This document shows, piece after piece, positions 55,301 through 64,000 of a DNA stretch of 64,000 bases. Below the pieces are notes generated by a model. The model saw only the letters and a list, made by a program, of their open reading frames with translations, ran no database searches and was not told the DNA's origin. The stretch covers positions 6,200,001 through 6,264,000 of the forward strand of contig NC_047073.1 in assembly GCF_902459465.1 (NCBI RefSeq). Direction: 5' to 3'. Position numbers and translations under genes: made by a program. Positions within the stretch are counted from its first letter, which is position 1. Each line of letters starts with the position of its first letter. Origin of the DNA: Asterias rubens. Taxonomy: Eukaryota; Echinodermata; Asteroidea; Forcipulatida; Asteriidae.

Positions 55301-58300
55301 AAGCCATGTGGGCGCATCCATGTTTATGTACAAGCCAATACAAAAGCTTGAAATTTTGTACGACAATTGTACGGCTATTTGCATGATAGTGCGTTTGTTC
55401 TTTTCTATGTGTCTTTGAACCAAAAAATGCAGAAAATGTGAACGCACAATCTGCTGATCAGCGTACAAACTGCGAGCGCCATGTGCGTCATGTTTAAAAG
55501 GCGCGTATACTTTTCAATCAAGTCGAACTTACTGTTTTCGTAGCGCGGACGTGCACGAATGGGCAGTCGCGTACGAAAGCGCACATGCCGAATTAAAAAA
55601 AATCGTGGCAATGTGTGTTCTCTTAAAATTAAAATCGTTCCGTAGTCACACAACACATCAAACATGTCTGCGCTCAAGGTGGCTTCAAAACGCGGAGCAA
55701 GTTAGCGCTCTAGTCAATGTATATAGCTCTATGCATGGGTATCATCCACTAGGAGCCAAAACGCACTACCTTCCCAACTTGTTCAAAGGCACAATTGCCA
55801 TGACTTTAATTTTAACCCACACTCTGCTGCTGACAGCAAAAGAGCCTGGGTCCATTGAACTAGACCACTCGTCCATGACACGCAAAGCTTTAACAATAAA
55901 TGTCTGAATTTAAGCTTGTTGAATATAGACCTACCTGTCCACCAAATTGGTTGCAAGGAAATGCCAGGATTCTCAAGCCCTTTGACTCAGCATACGTAGC
56001 GTGCAATTCTTGTAGCTGAGCGTAGTTCTTGTTGGTTAAACCTCATTTAGAGGCCACGTTTACGATGAGACCAACATGACCCCTGGAAGAGAAAAACAAA
56101 CAGGTGTTAAGAAAATGCAGAGGTTACACAAGGAGATCAGTGCCTCGAATTTGGATACGGCATCTCTGGGGTCAATTTCATACACTAGTCCTAACTTAGG
56201 ACTAGTCCTAGGAGATATTATTGTGAAATCCACCCATGGACAACTGAAGGCAAAGTACAGGGATTTGTGATTATCAGAGGGAGAAATATTTTCATTTGAA
56301 ATGCTGCCAAAGTCGAGAAAACACCATCTGCATGCTGTACCTCATAAATTATTGAGTACAGAGGGGGATGGATAATGATGGTGATCAGAAAATAATGAAA
56401 TATCTTAGCACCCCTAGGGTTGAGAACTGACTTATCTACAACAACATCATCTTCAAGCAAATCTTCAGGGAAATTTGTAACTATTGGACCCCATTGACCT
56501 TTACACATCTCAACATAAGTAAACTAAGTCTGAGTCTGTACAAAATGTTTGTTTTCATTTATATGAGTCTGTACAAAATGTTTGTTTTCATTTATATGAG
56601 GCCGGGCACCCCACTTCTTTCTGAATCCAAATACTTTGGTGTTGAGCAGTTGTTGACTGGGGTTCTTAAAGGAACAGGTTGCCTTGGATCAGACGAATTG
56701 GCAGTATAAAATGCATTTTGTTATAAAATGCATATAGGTTGGAAAGATGTTTGAAAAGTAGAATACAATGATCCACACAAATATGCCTTGAAATTGAGTG
56801 GTTTTCCTTTTACCTCGTCGACTAACATGGTCGGCCATTCATGGGAGTCAAATTTTTACCCCATAAATGGCTGACCGTGTTAATCGCAAAGCAAAAGGAA
56901 AATCACGCAATTCCGAGGCAAATTTGTGTGGATCATTGTATTCTACTTTTAACATATCTTTCCAACCCGTATGCATTTAATAACAAACGGTTACAAAATG
57001 CTTTTTATACTGCGAACTCGTCCGATCCAAGGCAACGCGTTCCTTTAAAAGAGTGATTGATGTGTGTACAGGTAAGCTAAATTACATGATGCCAGCAATA
57101 AGGCTTTTTTATCACACTATGAAGAATCTGTGTGTTGGACAAGGTTCAGATCTGGCATTGACACTTGCACAGCCCTGTATCCCTGTATATAAACAAACCC
57201 TGCTCAAGAGGTGTGTTAAAAGTTTATTACCCATGTCCAATAGTAGGTTTGGCATCGGCAGTGGGAAAGCTCAGTGGATTTGGACCTTGTTGAAATATGA
57301 TGAAGGCATCTGGGATTGAAACCTTGCTGCTTTCAGTGCAGATCAGAACTTGATCATGTGAAAAGGTCAATATTGTACCAACTACATCCTAGTCTACACA
57401 TTGAGGTGTTGAGTTACCATACTTCAAATAGTTTTCAGTGCAGAGTCTCAGTCTGTTTAATTTTGAAGTTGTTTTCTCAAAGAATATTGAATAAATACTT
57501 GGAAACGTCAGAAAAAAATGCTTATCATAAATTATCTTTAATAGCAGACTTGCGGGTACAATAGTACAACCATGTTATAATTCTCTTTTGAGGGAGCCGG
57601 TTTGGTCTTGAATTCTCTTTTGAGGGAGCCGGTTTGGTCTTGAATTCTCTTTTGAGGGAGCCGGTTTGGTCTTGAATTCTCTTTTGAGGGAGCCGGTTTG
57701 GTCTTGAATTCTCTTTTGAGGGAGCCGGTTTGGTCTTGAATTCTCTTTTGAGGGAGCCGGTTTGGTCTTGAATTCTCTTTTGAGGGAGCCGGTTTGGTCT
57801 TGAATTCTCTTTTGAGGGAGCTGGTTTGGTCTTGAATTCTCTTTTGAGGGAGCCGGTTTGGTCTTGAATTCTCTTTTGAGGGAGCCGGTTTGGTCTTGAA
57901 TTCTCTTTTGAGGGAGCCGGTTTGGTCTTGAATTCTCTTTTGAGGGAGCCGGTTTGGTCTTGAATTCTCTTTTGAGGGAGCCGGTTTGGTCTTGAATTCT
58001 CTTTTGAGGGAGCCGGTTTGGTCTTGATGTTTCGGACAGTTTACTCTGCTCATGTTCAGGACAAGATTATTTTTTCCTGAAGATGAGCAGAGTAAACGGT
58101 TCAATCTGTCAAGACCAAACCGGCTCTTTTTAGAGCCAACACTCCCTCAAAGGATAATTAATACATGGGTGTACCAGCAAGTTGACTATTATCCATAGAC
58201 AATATCAAATATGATGTGCGTGTAAAACCGGGAATGCTGCTTCTGCGTGCTTCATTAATTAATCTATAATGCAAAGACATGCATACAGCCTGCCCTACAT

Positions 58301-61133
58301 TATGGCCACTTTCATAGCAACATAAAAAGGGTTTATTTGATACGTTTTACAGTATAACAAATATTGACTACTTCGAGTGCTATGGTTAAAACTAGTACGA
58401 CTCCCGAGGTGATCCCGAGGGGCAGCCGGGGATCACCGAGGGAGTCATAGTTTTAACCATAGCACAAGTTAAAGCAGTCAATGTTCGTAGCACATTTCAG
58501 ATCCATAGATGCACAACTGATTGGGTTTGAGGCGGTAAAAAGACGTCTGGGTACTGCACGCCGTGACACGACCACCGTCTAGTAAAACTAAGACATATCA
58601 TGTGACGCGCTCTAAACCAATAAAAAGGCAGAATATTTGTAAGGGGTGTTATAATTTTGTTTCGTTTTATCCTTTACACCATGCAAAGCTTCAAACAGCA
58701 CAATCCACTGAGTCTACAAAGCTTCTTACCTGTACTTGGAGAGTGAGACTTCATTTCCATCGATGTCTTTAACTGAGAATCCGTAGATATCATTGGGGCC
58801 ATCAGTGGCCTGTTAAGGGTAAACAACACAAACAGATACAGATCAACTATTGACCCAATTCACCTGACGTCATCATCAGAATATCTTGGATGCGCTATAC
58901 TGGTGGGCAACGTCATTTGTGTGTTCCATTCAGTGAAGTGCACATTTTAGGCGACGCAACGTTTACACATAAACCTATTGACCACCAACATGGTGAGCTT
59001 GGCACACTCGCCGCGTGTGACATGCGTGCAACGGGTCAATAGCCAAGGGATACAGCTTTTCAAAGGCACTTGGACACTTTTGGTGATTAATCAAAATAAT
59101 TCAATTGAAGCATAACAACTTATTTCGTAACAAGCAATGGAAAGCTGTTAAAAGAATAAAAGATTGGGGAAAAAAGATCACTCGGACAAAACGTATTATT
59201 TGAGAAAGAGGAAAGAGGGTGTTTTCATATGACCAATCGAGTCCGATTTGTTATTTTATGCATATGGCATGGGATACACCAATAACAATGCTGGTCTTTG
59301 AATATTACCAAAGGTGTCCAGTTTCTTTGAACTGGGTGGGTTGTAAGTGTAGTAAATGGAACAAACGGATCAGCAAACGTTTTAGAAAAGGACCTTGGAC
59401 AGGCCGACAATTCTGCCATAGGGTTGAAAACGTCAGCTAATTTTTCAGCAAGTTGACATACATGTAGAATGAAACAGAAAGACATCTTGTCGCTCAGGGG
59501 AAAACTACAGTACACCCCAAATTTTACCCAAGAGGGGAGGGGGTTCCCCCCCCCAGTCCACGCCTGCTGAAGATCTATGGTTCAACCCTCCATAGACTAC
59601 TTCATGTATGGTATGCATCCATAGCTATGGAATGAGGTACATTGCTAGTCTTAATTGACAAACTTGGTCGTTAACAAGACCCATGAAACTAAAATCCACA
59701 GCTAAGGCAAACTCAGACCATGTGACCTGTGACATCACATGTTTACAAAAGAGCCACAGAGCCTGGAACACATTTTGTACACAGCTCAATGGAAGAAGAC
59801 ATAAAATCTCATATTTTATGGAGATTGCACTGTCTAAATCTTATCAACTTTTGATATGGTAAAAGGAGACACATCTCAAAACTTTTCCAGCTATTACTTT
59901 CATAACACTTGGATTTATGTGGAAATTATGACACAAAATGTCAACTTTCCCATAGGACCAGTGTAGTATCTCGCCTGCCAGAATACCTAAAGAATGCTTA
60001 AGATCACACTTATTCTAAACAAAGTTCACATGGTCTATAATATTATGAAATGGTCTTTTACATTGGTTACCGTCTACCAACCATGCCAACCTGTGTACAT
60101 GTACATTGGTACTATCGTCTACCAACCATGCCAACCTGTGTACATGTACATTGGTTCTATCGTCTACCAACCATGCCAACCTGTGTACATGTAGGCCTAC
60201 AGCCAATGTCCAAATTGCATCATCATGTTATTGAGTATTAAACCACGATACTTTAATACAACTGTATTTTTTTTCATGCTTTGTCATGTGAAATCCAATA
60301 AAAAATGCCAAATCACAAGATTTGAGTTTGAGGGGGAAATGACAATTGCAGTGTTATTCTTCCTTCCTCAAACATGAGGCAATAGCTTTCAGTGGTTTCA
60401 TGCACATTCCAACTGGGGACCCTATGACCTATTCTATTGTCCTCTTTTGTCAAAGGTTCCCGGATTTAATATAAAACTACTCACACACCCACACACCAAC
60501 ATAAAATGTTAATAGTGCGGTTTTGTTTTCATACATGTAGTTCATTAGAAGGTTAAGAGGAAATCAGCTCATAACTTGAGCATGAATGAAATGGGACAAT
60601 TCTGGGCAATATAAACCCATGGAGGAAGGAATAGAAGGAGCTCGAACGACCCGCAAAACCGCAGAGTAATAAAAGAATACCCTGACAATGCCCCCGTCTA
60701 ACCAGTGGAAAAAGATAGGAGACCTCCAGCTGGACGGCCGATTAACGAGCAGGATTAGATTTCTTTGTACAGAACGTGCGGTACCGCCGCTCTGCACCGT
60801 TGCCTTCGTGTAAAGTTGAATCATTGGAGACAAGAATTGTGAATATACACGTTTTCATTTACCGTTTGTGGTGTTTCACTGAAACATCATGGCATATTTT
60901 TTCATTTTTTTTGACTTTCCGGTCACTAGCGGTGGTTCAAAATTTGGGTATTAGCACACGAGGGTGGTTGGTATTCAATTTTGTTTTACGATTTGGTGAG
61001 CACAAGTGTACACAATTTTTATCAGGTCTCAAAAAAGTTGTTTTTCTGAATTATATCCATACGACATATGACACCATGGTTGAGTGAAGAACCAAGTGCG
61101 CACGCGCAAACTCACATACGCCAGTTCGCCCAT
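52348..61133 (-). CDS. GPX4: Phospholipid hydroperoxide glutathione peroxidase (selenoprotein)
   Basis: Reduces phospholipid hydroperoxides at the expense of glutathione. Seven exons join in phase into 173 aa: 61116-61133, 58730-58809, 55935-56082, 54844-54989, 54039-54063, 53765-53824, 52348-52392. An in-frame TGA at 56043-56045 sits exactly where selenocysteine belongs (NVASK-U-GLTNKNY, Sec46). The rest of the catalytic tetrad is present as Gln82, Trp135 and Asn136 ([12 protein letters not shown] and KWNFSKF). The loop that makes GPX1-3 tetrameric is absent, which points to the monomeric GPX4 type. The first exon (MGELAY, strong GTGAGT donor) is the least certain part; it was chosen because it is the only upstream ATG-plus-donor I found with the right phase. 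A SECIS element must exist in the 3' UTR left of 52348; I could not identify one confidently. Confidence 0.93.
52590..53075 (+). repeat. Two tandem tRNA-derived SINEs
   Basis: Copies start at about 52590 and 52845. Each has GGTCTAGTTGGTAAGACA (A-box-like), GGGTT(C)GAATCCCACCTGAG (B-box-like), a TTTTTCACAGAGCTCAGGAA tail and CAGTGCTTACACACAT. They lie in a GPX4 intron and are the best-preserved copies of the family in the window. Confidence 0.82.
53333..53597. mobile_element. Foldback element with TGACGTCAATCGAGGCAGAC ends
   Basis: The left arm TGACGTCAATCGAGGCAGAC, TTTGCCTGCAATGCGTA and the right arm, its near-perfect inverse ending ATTGACGTCA, bound about 260 bp. Inner inverted blocks AAGTCGTGAGT/ACTCACGACTT extend the fold. 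No target duplication is certain. It lies in a GPX4 intron. Confidence 0.75.
54660..54792. repeat. Foldback repeat, GGTGGCAGCAGACTTACC type
   Basis: GGAGACTTTT…AGGTGGCAGCAGACTTACCAGGTAAAT is mirrored by ATTTACCTGGTAAGTCTGCT…GCCACCTAG…AAAAGTCTCC. It is a tight MITE-like hairpin in a GPX4 intron, about 50 bp from the exon at 54844. Confidence 0.75.
55237..55734. mobile_element. Foldback element with CATAGAGCTATATATATA ends (copy 2)
   Basis: 498 bp, closely matching 25696-26207. ATGGGTA flanks it on both sides (55230-55236 and 55735-55741), a second independent 7-8 bp target duplication for this family. It lies in a GPX4 intron. Confidence 0.87.
56043..56045 (-). other. GPX4: Selenocysteine codon (UGA) of GPX4
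   Basis: TGA on the minus strand, read through as Sec46. The codons on both sides continue the GPX family alignment without a break, and the following exon keeps phase, so it is neither a stop nor an error. Confidence 0.93.
56165..56237. repeat. Short foldback repeat (family D, copy 3, reduced)
   Basis: GTCAATTTCATACACTAGTCC, AACTTAGGACTAGTCCTAGG and TTGTGAAATCCACCC; a shortened relative of 38055-38168, about 80 bp upstream (in transcript order) of the Sec-containing GPX4 exon. Confidence 0.55.
56666..57048. mobile_element. TTAA-type foldback element, family A (copy 4)
   Basis: TTAA is intact at 56666-56669 and 57045-57048. The ends are AGGAACAGGTTGCCTTGGAT and the inverse GATCCAAGGCAACGCGTTCC. 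Full length at 383 bp including the flanks. It lies in a GPX4 intron. Confidence 0.87.
57550..58190. mobile_element. Foldback element (family E, copy 2) containing an expanded 32-bp tandem repeat
   Basis: The right arm GACCAAACCGGCTC…AGAGCCAACACTCCC at about 58111-58146 mirrors one unit of the left arm. The central palindrome is ACTCTGCTCATGTTCAGG/CCTGAAGATGAGCAGAGT. In the left arm the unit has been amplified to 14 copies (57579-58026). Related unexpanded elements are at 30300-30490 and about 61470-61730. Confidence 0.8.
57579..58026. repeat. 32-bp minisatellite, 14 copies
   Basis: The unit begins AATTCTCTTTTGAGGGAGCC and continues GGTTTGGTCTTG. The span of 448 bp is exactly 14 x 32. The copies are nearly identical, with a C-to-T change in one, so the expansion is recent. 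Because 32 is not a multiple of 3 and the unit has no stop in any minus-strand frame, a long spurious open frame results. Confidence 0.95.
58376..58466. repeat. Foldback repeat, TATGGTTAAAACTA type
   Basis: GTGCTATGGTTAAAACTAGT, GACTCCCGAGGTGATCCC and the inverse GGGGATCACCGAGGGAGTC, TAGTTTTAACCATAGCAC form a near-perfect hairpin of about 90 bp. Confidence 0.75.
59065..59330. mobile_element. Diverged foldback element related to family B
   Basis: The ends AAAGGCACTTGGACACTTTT and the inverse CCAAAGGTGTCCAGTTTCTTT match the family B terminus. The interior differs (GACCAATCGAGTCCG, TTATTTTATGCATATG). The flanking TTAA is not preserved. It lies in GPX4 intron 1. Confidence 0.65.
59690..59990 (+). 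repeat. Dispersed repeat, inverse of the copy at 10200-10560
   Basis: Contains ATGTGACCTGTGACATCACA, GTTTACAAAAGAGCCACAGA and CTTATCAACTTTTGATATGG, mirroring 10200-10560. It is an interspersed family of unknown class in GPX4 intron 1. Confidence 0.65.
60056..60193. repeat. 45-bp tandem repeat, three copies
   Basis: CGTCTACCAACCATGCCAAC followed by CTGTGTACATGTACATTGG recurs at 60071, 60116 and 60161. Since 45 is a multiple of 3, open frames persist on both strands, but there is no other sign of coding. Confidence 0.9.
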
Positions 61134-61469
61134 TGTCTGTATAAGGTATGACGTTGATTACGAGGTGTTGTTAAACGACCGCGGTACCGCAGGTTCGACT
61201 TTTGAAGTCCCTTCGTTCGAGCTCCTTCTCTTCACTTCCTCCATGATAAACCTAACTTTCATTGCCATGTTGGTATTTATAGTACAAAGTACAAAAAGTA
61301 AAAATGAAACCTAAATTTCTTAAGTGATAGTCAAAAGTTGCATTCCTTAGTTCAATCATCAACTGGAACTGGTACAGACTGTTGAAACATTGGATGACTG
61401 TTTGATTTTTGTAACTTGATTGATGTGTCAATCAATCAATATCAAATTTAAACATAAGAAGCAACTATA

Positions 61470-61730
61470 ACTTGCGGGTACAACCATGTTTAAATCTGTT
61501 TTGGGAAAAGGGTTAACTCTGGAAAGAGTCTTTGTGGTCTCTGCGTTTCAAACAGTAGGGCCTATTACTCTGCACATCTTCCAGAAACAAGAAGAGCATA
61601 CATGTACTTTTCATAACGTCCAAGATGAGCAGAGTAGGCTATACTGTTGGAAATGTCCAGACCAGAATGTCAACTCTTTCAGAGCCAACACTCCTCAAAA
61701 AAGAGAATTGTACCAGCAAGTTGACAAGTT
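61470..61730. repeat. Foldback repeat (family E, copy 3, diverged)
   Basis: TTGCGGGTACAACCATGTTT, AACTCTGGAAAGAGTC, ATTACTCTGCACATCTTCC, then AGATGAGCAGAGTAGGC, TTTCAGAGCCAACACTCC and TGTACCAGCAAGTTGAC give the family E order with a longer loop. Confidence 0.65.
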
Positions 61731-62829
61731 AGTTACTTCCTATTTTAAACCACATCACGCAAAACTTCAACCATCACATAAATTTCACACATAAAGTAAA
61801 AAGAAAATTATTCCGAAAGCCAGATTTCTCTTGTCTTGTGGTTAATGTAACATGAGTATACATTGTAGTTTACCCCAAAAATTTCAAAATACGTTACCGT
61901 AGCTTTGGGCATAGTTAAGTACTACAGTGTCGCTTCATTTACTTGCTGCAAAACTTGACCAAATGATTTCACATTAAATTACTAGTAATTGAAACAGCAA
62001 CCTCTTCTGTGTTGATGTTATAATTACTCACAATACCCCCATCTGGTTACACTTTGACCCTGTGTAACACATGAGAATAATGTAAGCTTTGAACCAATAG
62101 AGATAAGAAATATGGATGTTACATAATCTCTCCTGAGTATAATTTATACTGAAGGGCATGAGAAAATTATGCCTGTATGAATTCTTGCTCTACAGTATGC
62201 ATTGAGGATTCTGTGTGTGTACACCCAAGCAGATTCTTGCCATTTCATGGGAGGATTGTCAGTCATGAATGTCTAGCAAATATAAATGTACCATTGCACA
62301 CTACGTCATTCACTGTGTATTTTCACCATAATTTTTCACCATTCACCATAATTTTTTTGTCCATCTGATTTGTCCAATTGCACGTTCTGACCTCATCACG
62401 ATGCATGGCACACATTACATGTTTATTACGCGTGTTTTAAAATTTACAGCAGTACAGTTGGCCTTTAGTCACTGTCAACTCCAAACAGTCAGAAATGGGT
62501 GTTATGTCACAATTAAATATTGTTTGCTTTGTTTGTTTTGAAAGAAGTATCCTCAAATCAAAATTTACTTGGATGTTATATTAAACAAACGAACGTTTTG
62601 CATTCATGCAATAGTGATAATATATGTTCATCTGTTTGAAGATGGAATGTTCCATTCATACTCGACTCTGTTGAAAAGAACATTCCATCTTTCAATCCAT
62701 GAAAATATTTGCACCATTGCACTCATAAACATTCATTATTTGTATAGCAATTCAGCATATTTTTTGTCTCTATGTAGTCTGAATGGCTTCTGCCAGACAC
62801 AAAAGGGAGCCAGCAAACATTACATTAGG

Positions 62830-62900
62830 GGTAGTGTAGATAGCTCAGTTGGTTGAGCACTGGCACACTAATCCAGAGGTTACTGGTTGAAATCATTTTC
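62830..62900 (+). repeat. tRNA-like SINE head (TAGCTCAGTTGGTTGAGC)
   Basis: The A-box-like TAGCTCAGTTGGTTGAGCAC and the B-box-like GGTTACTGGTTGAAATC resemble the head at 32855-32935. No acceptor stem closes, so it is not a tRNA gene. Confidence 0.5.
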
Positions 62901-64000
62901 TTTTTTTCAACCGAAAAATACAAACCAGTCCATTGTACTTCTGCCACACAACAAATGAAACAAGTGATAAATACCATCCAGCTTTAAAAGAACAGTTAAC
63001 TTGTGTACATTTTTTTCAGAAGTTAAAGATGTACTGCTGTTCATTATTATTACCTTGTATTGTGTTGTCAAAATTAGTTAAATTGTCAAAATTGGCTGAA
63101 ATAATAAAAGCTCTCAGACTCAGATATTTTCCTGTAGTGGAGGAAGTTATTAAGACTCACTTGAAACATTGAATGGAAATATCTGTCAGTGATTAATCAT
63201 TTTACTTAGTTATAAAGATGACCCAATGCATAGAGGTCATACAGCCAAGGTAAACCGACTATGAAACAATGGAAAAAACACAGATATGTATGCGTGGCGC
63301 ACAGGACTAGCCAACGAACAACCGACTGGCCAATGAACAACCGACTGGCCAACGAACAACCACCTTTTGACCTCTATGCCTGGGTGCCCCACTCAAATGA
63401 CAATGGGCCAGATAAATAAAAACTAGCAATTACTTATCAAGTTAAAGGTTCAGCATTAGCAAGAAGACTGAAAAGTAAAAGATCAGGCATGAACATTTTG
63501 CTCGCTGGATTACCTTTCACTTATAGACATATAAATAAAAACGACATTTTACTAACATACTGTAGCAATTACTTGTATTTTTACAAGCTACTGCATGAGG
63601 AGCTTGAGATTTTACTTAAACAACAGTGTTGCATATATGGCTCGGTATCGTGTCAGTATTAACCATTTAGCCACTGGACCGCCCAGCCGCCTATCGATTT
63701 ACTGTATGTGGTAGGAGGAAACCTTGCTAGCTTGTGTTTGTAGAAAAAAAGGAACGCCAAAAGAATCCTTGATAGTCATTATTAAGCTAATGAAGCTAAT
63801 GGTGATGAAATAATTTAGCTCTTACCCCAACAAAACGCTCATTAAAGGAAACTGTGTTTATTCATCATTCATGATAATATTGTTGGAAACTCACGCCTTC
63901 GCATTTAATAAGTATAATAATTGAGTCAGATAAAAGCCTTGAAAAGCTATTGTGTCCATTTTATCCCTACAAACAAATATTATTCGCCATAAAAATTACC

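Larger units (their letters stand above)
61134..64000. other. GPX4 upstream region and intergenic sequence, no gene seen
   Basis: GPX4 promoter and 5' UTR are expected just right of 61133; CpG dinucleotides are frequent at 61090-61215. A diverged family E foldback lies at about 61470-61730. A tRNA-like SINE head is at 62830-62900. The remainder is AT-rich without a convincing frame. Confidence 0.45.

Noticed and set aside
56043-56045. Premature stop making GPX4 a pseudogene
   Set aside because: The TGA is at the catalytic Sec position, and every exon, splice site and tetrad residue is otherwise intact.
57579-58026. CRISPR-like array
   Set aside because: The units are directly adjacent without spacers, in an animal intron, and match one arm of a foldback element.
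57538-58104. A 188-codon minus-strand open frame of repeated Lys/Pro/Arg-rich peptides
   Set aside because: It is created by a 32-bp tandem repeat with no stops in any frame; the peptide repeats every 96 bp only because 32 is not a multiple of 3. It includes no start context, conserved domain or unique sequence.
60015-60241. Open frames with [13 protein letters not shown]-type repeats on both strands
   Set aside because: They result from three copies of a 45-bp tandem repeat; both strands are equally open, and no other coding sign is present.

Overview
The window is AT-rich animal nuclear DNA: small exons with GT/AG junctions, long introns and a dense mix of short interspersed repeats. Every recognisable protein is metazoan. 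The gene set together with the style of the foldback repeats and tRNA-derived SINEs points to a marine invertebrate deuterostome, most likely an echinoderm and perhaps a sea star. That placement is inference; no marker gene here proves it.

Layout. 1-2289 holds no gene I can support. 2290-2601 (-) is SMIM15. It is divergent from HCCS (+, coding 6131-8676), and two foldback transposons sit between them. 8677-12190 holds HCCS 3' sequence and repeats. 12253-16007 (-) is a four-exon gene for an ER-targeted thioredoxin-fold protein that lacks the CxxC motif and ends in KSEL. 16010-22290 is repeat-rich intergenic DNA with a satellite at its right end. 22291-39516 (-) is a complete 21-exon UBE3C gene; its phases join exactly into 1075 codons. 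It is head-to-head with WDR83OS/Asterix (+, 41879-45350, four exons, 106 aa). 47434-47616 (-) is a possible 60-aa single-pass membrane protein, with another possible membrane-segment exon just upstream. 52348-61133 (-) is a seven-exon GPX4-type glutathione peroxidase with an in-frame UGA at Sec46. The rest, to 64000, shows no gene.

Functions. The genes are unrelated housekeeping loci rather than an operon. HCCS attaches heme to cytochrome c. UBE3C is a proteasome-linked HECT ubiquitin ligase. Asterix is a subunit of the ER PAT chaperone complex. GPX4 detoxifies lipid hydroperoxides. The KSEL protein is probably ER luminal.

The most unusual material is in the repeats. Three foldback elements carry iterated TCGCC-containing subterminal motifs, and one of these encloses interstitial telomeric repeats. 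There are several TTAA-flanked foldback families, a four-unit head-to-tail tRNA-SINE array split by a TA-flanked element, and a foldback element in which one 32-bp unit has expanded to 14 copies. All calls come from reading the sequence; no database search was possible.
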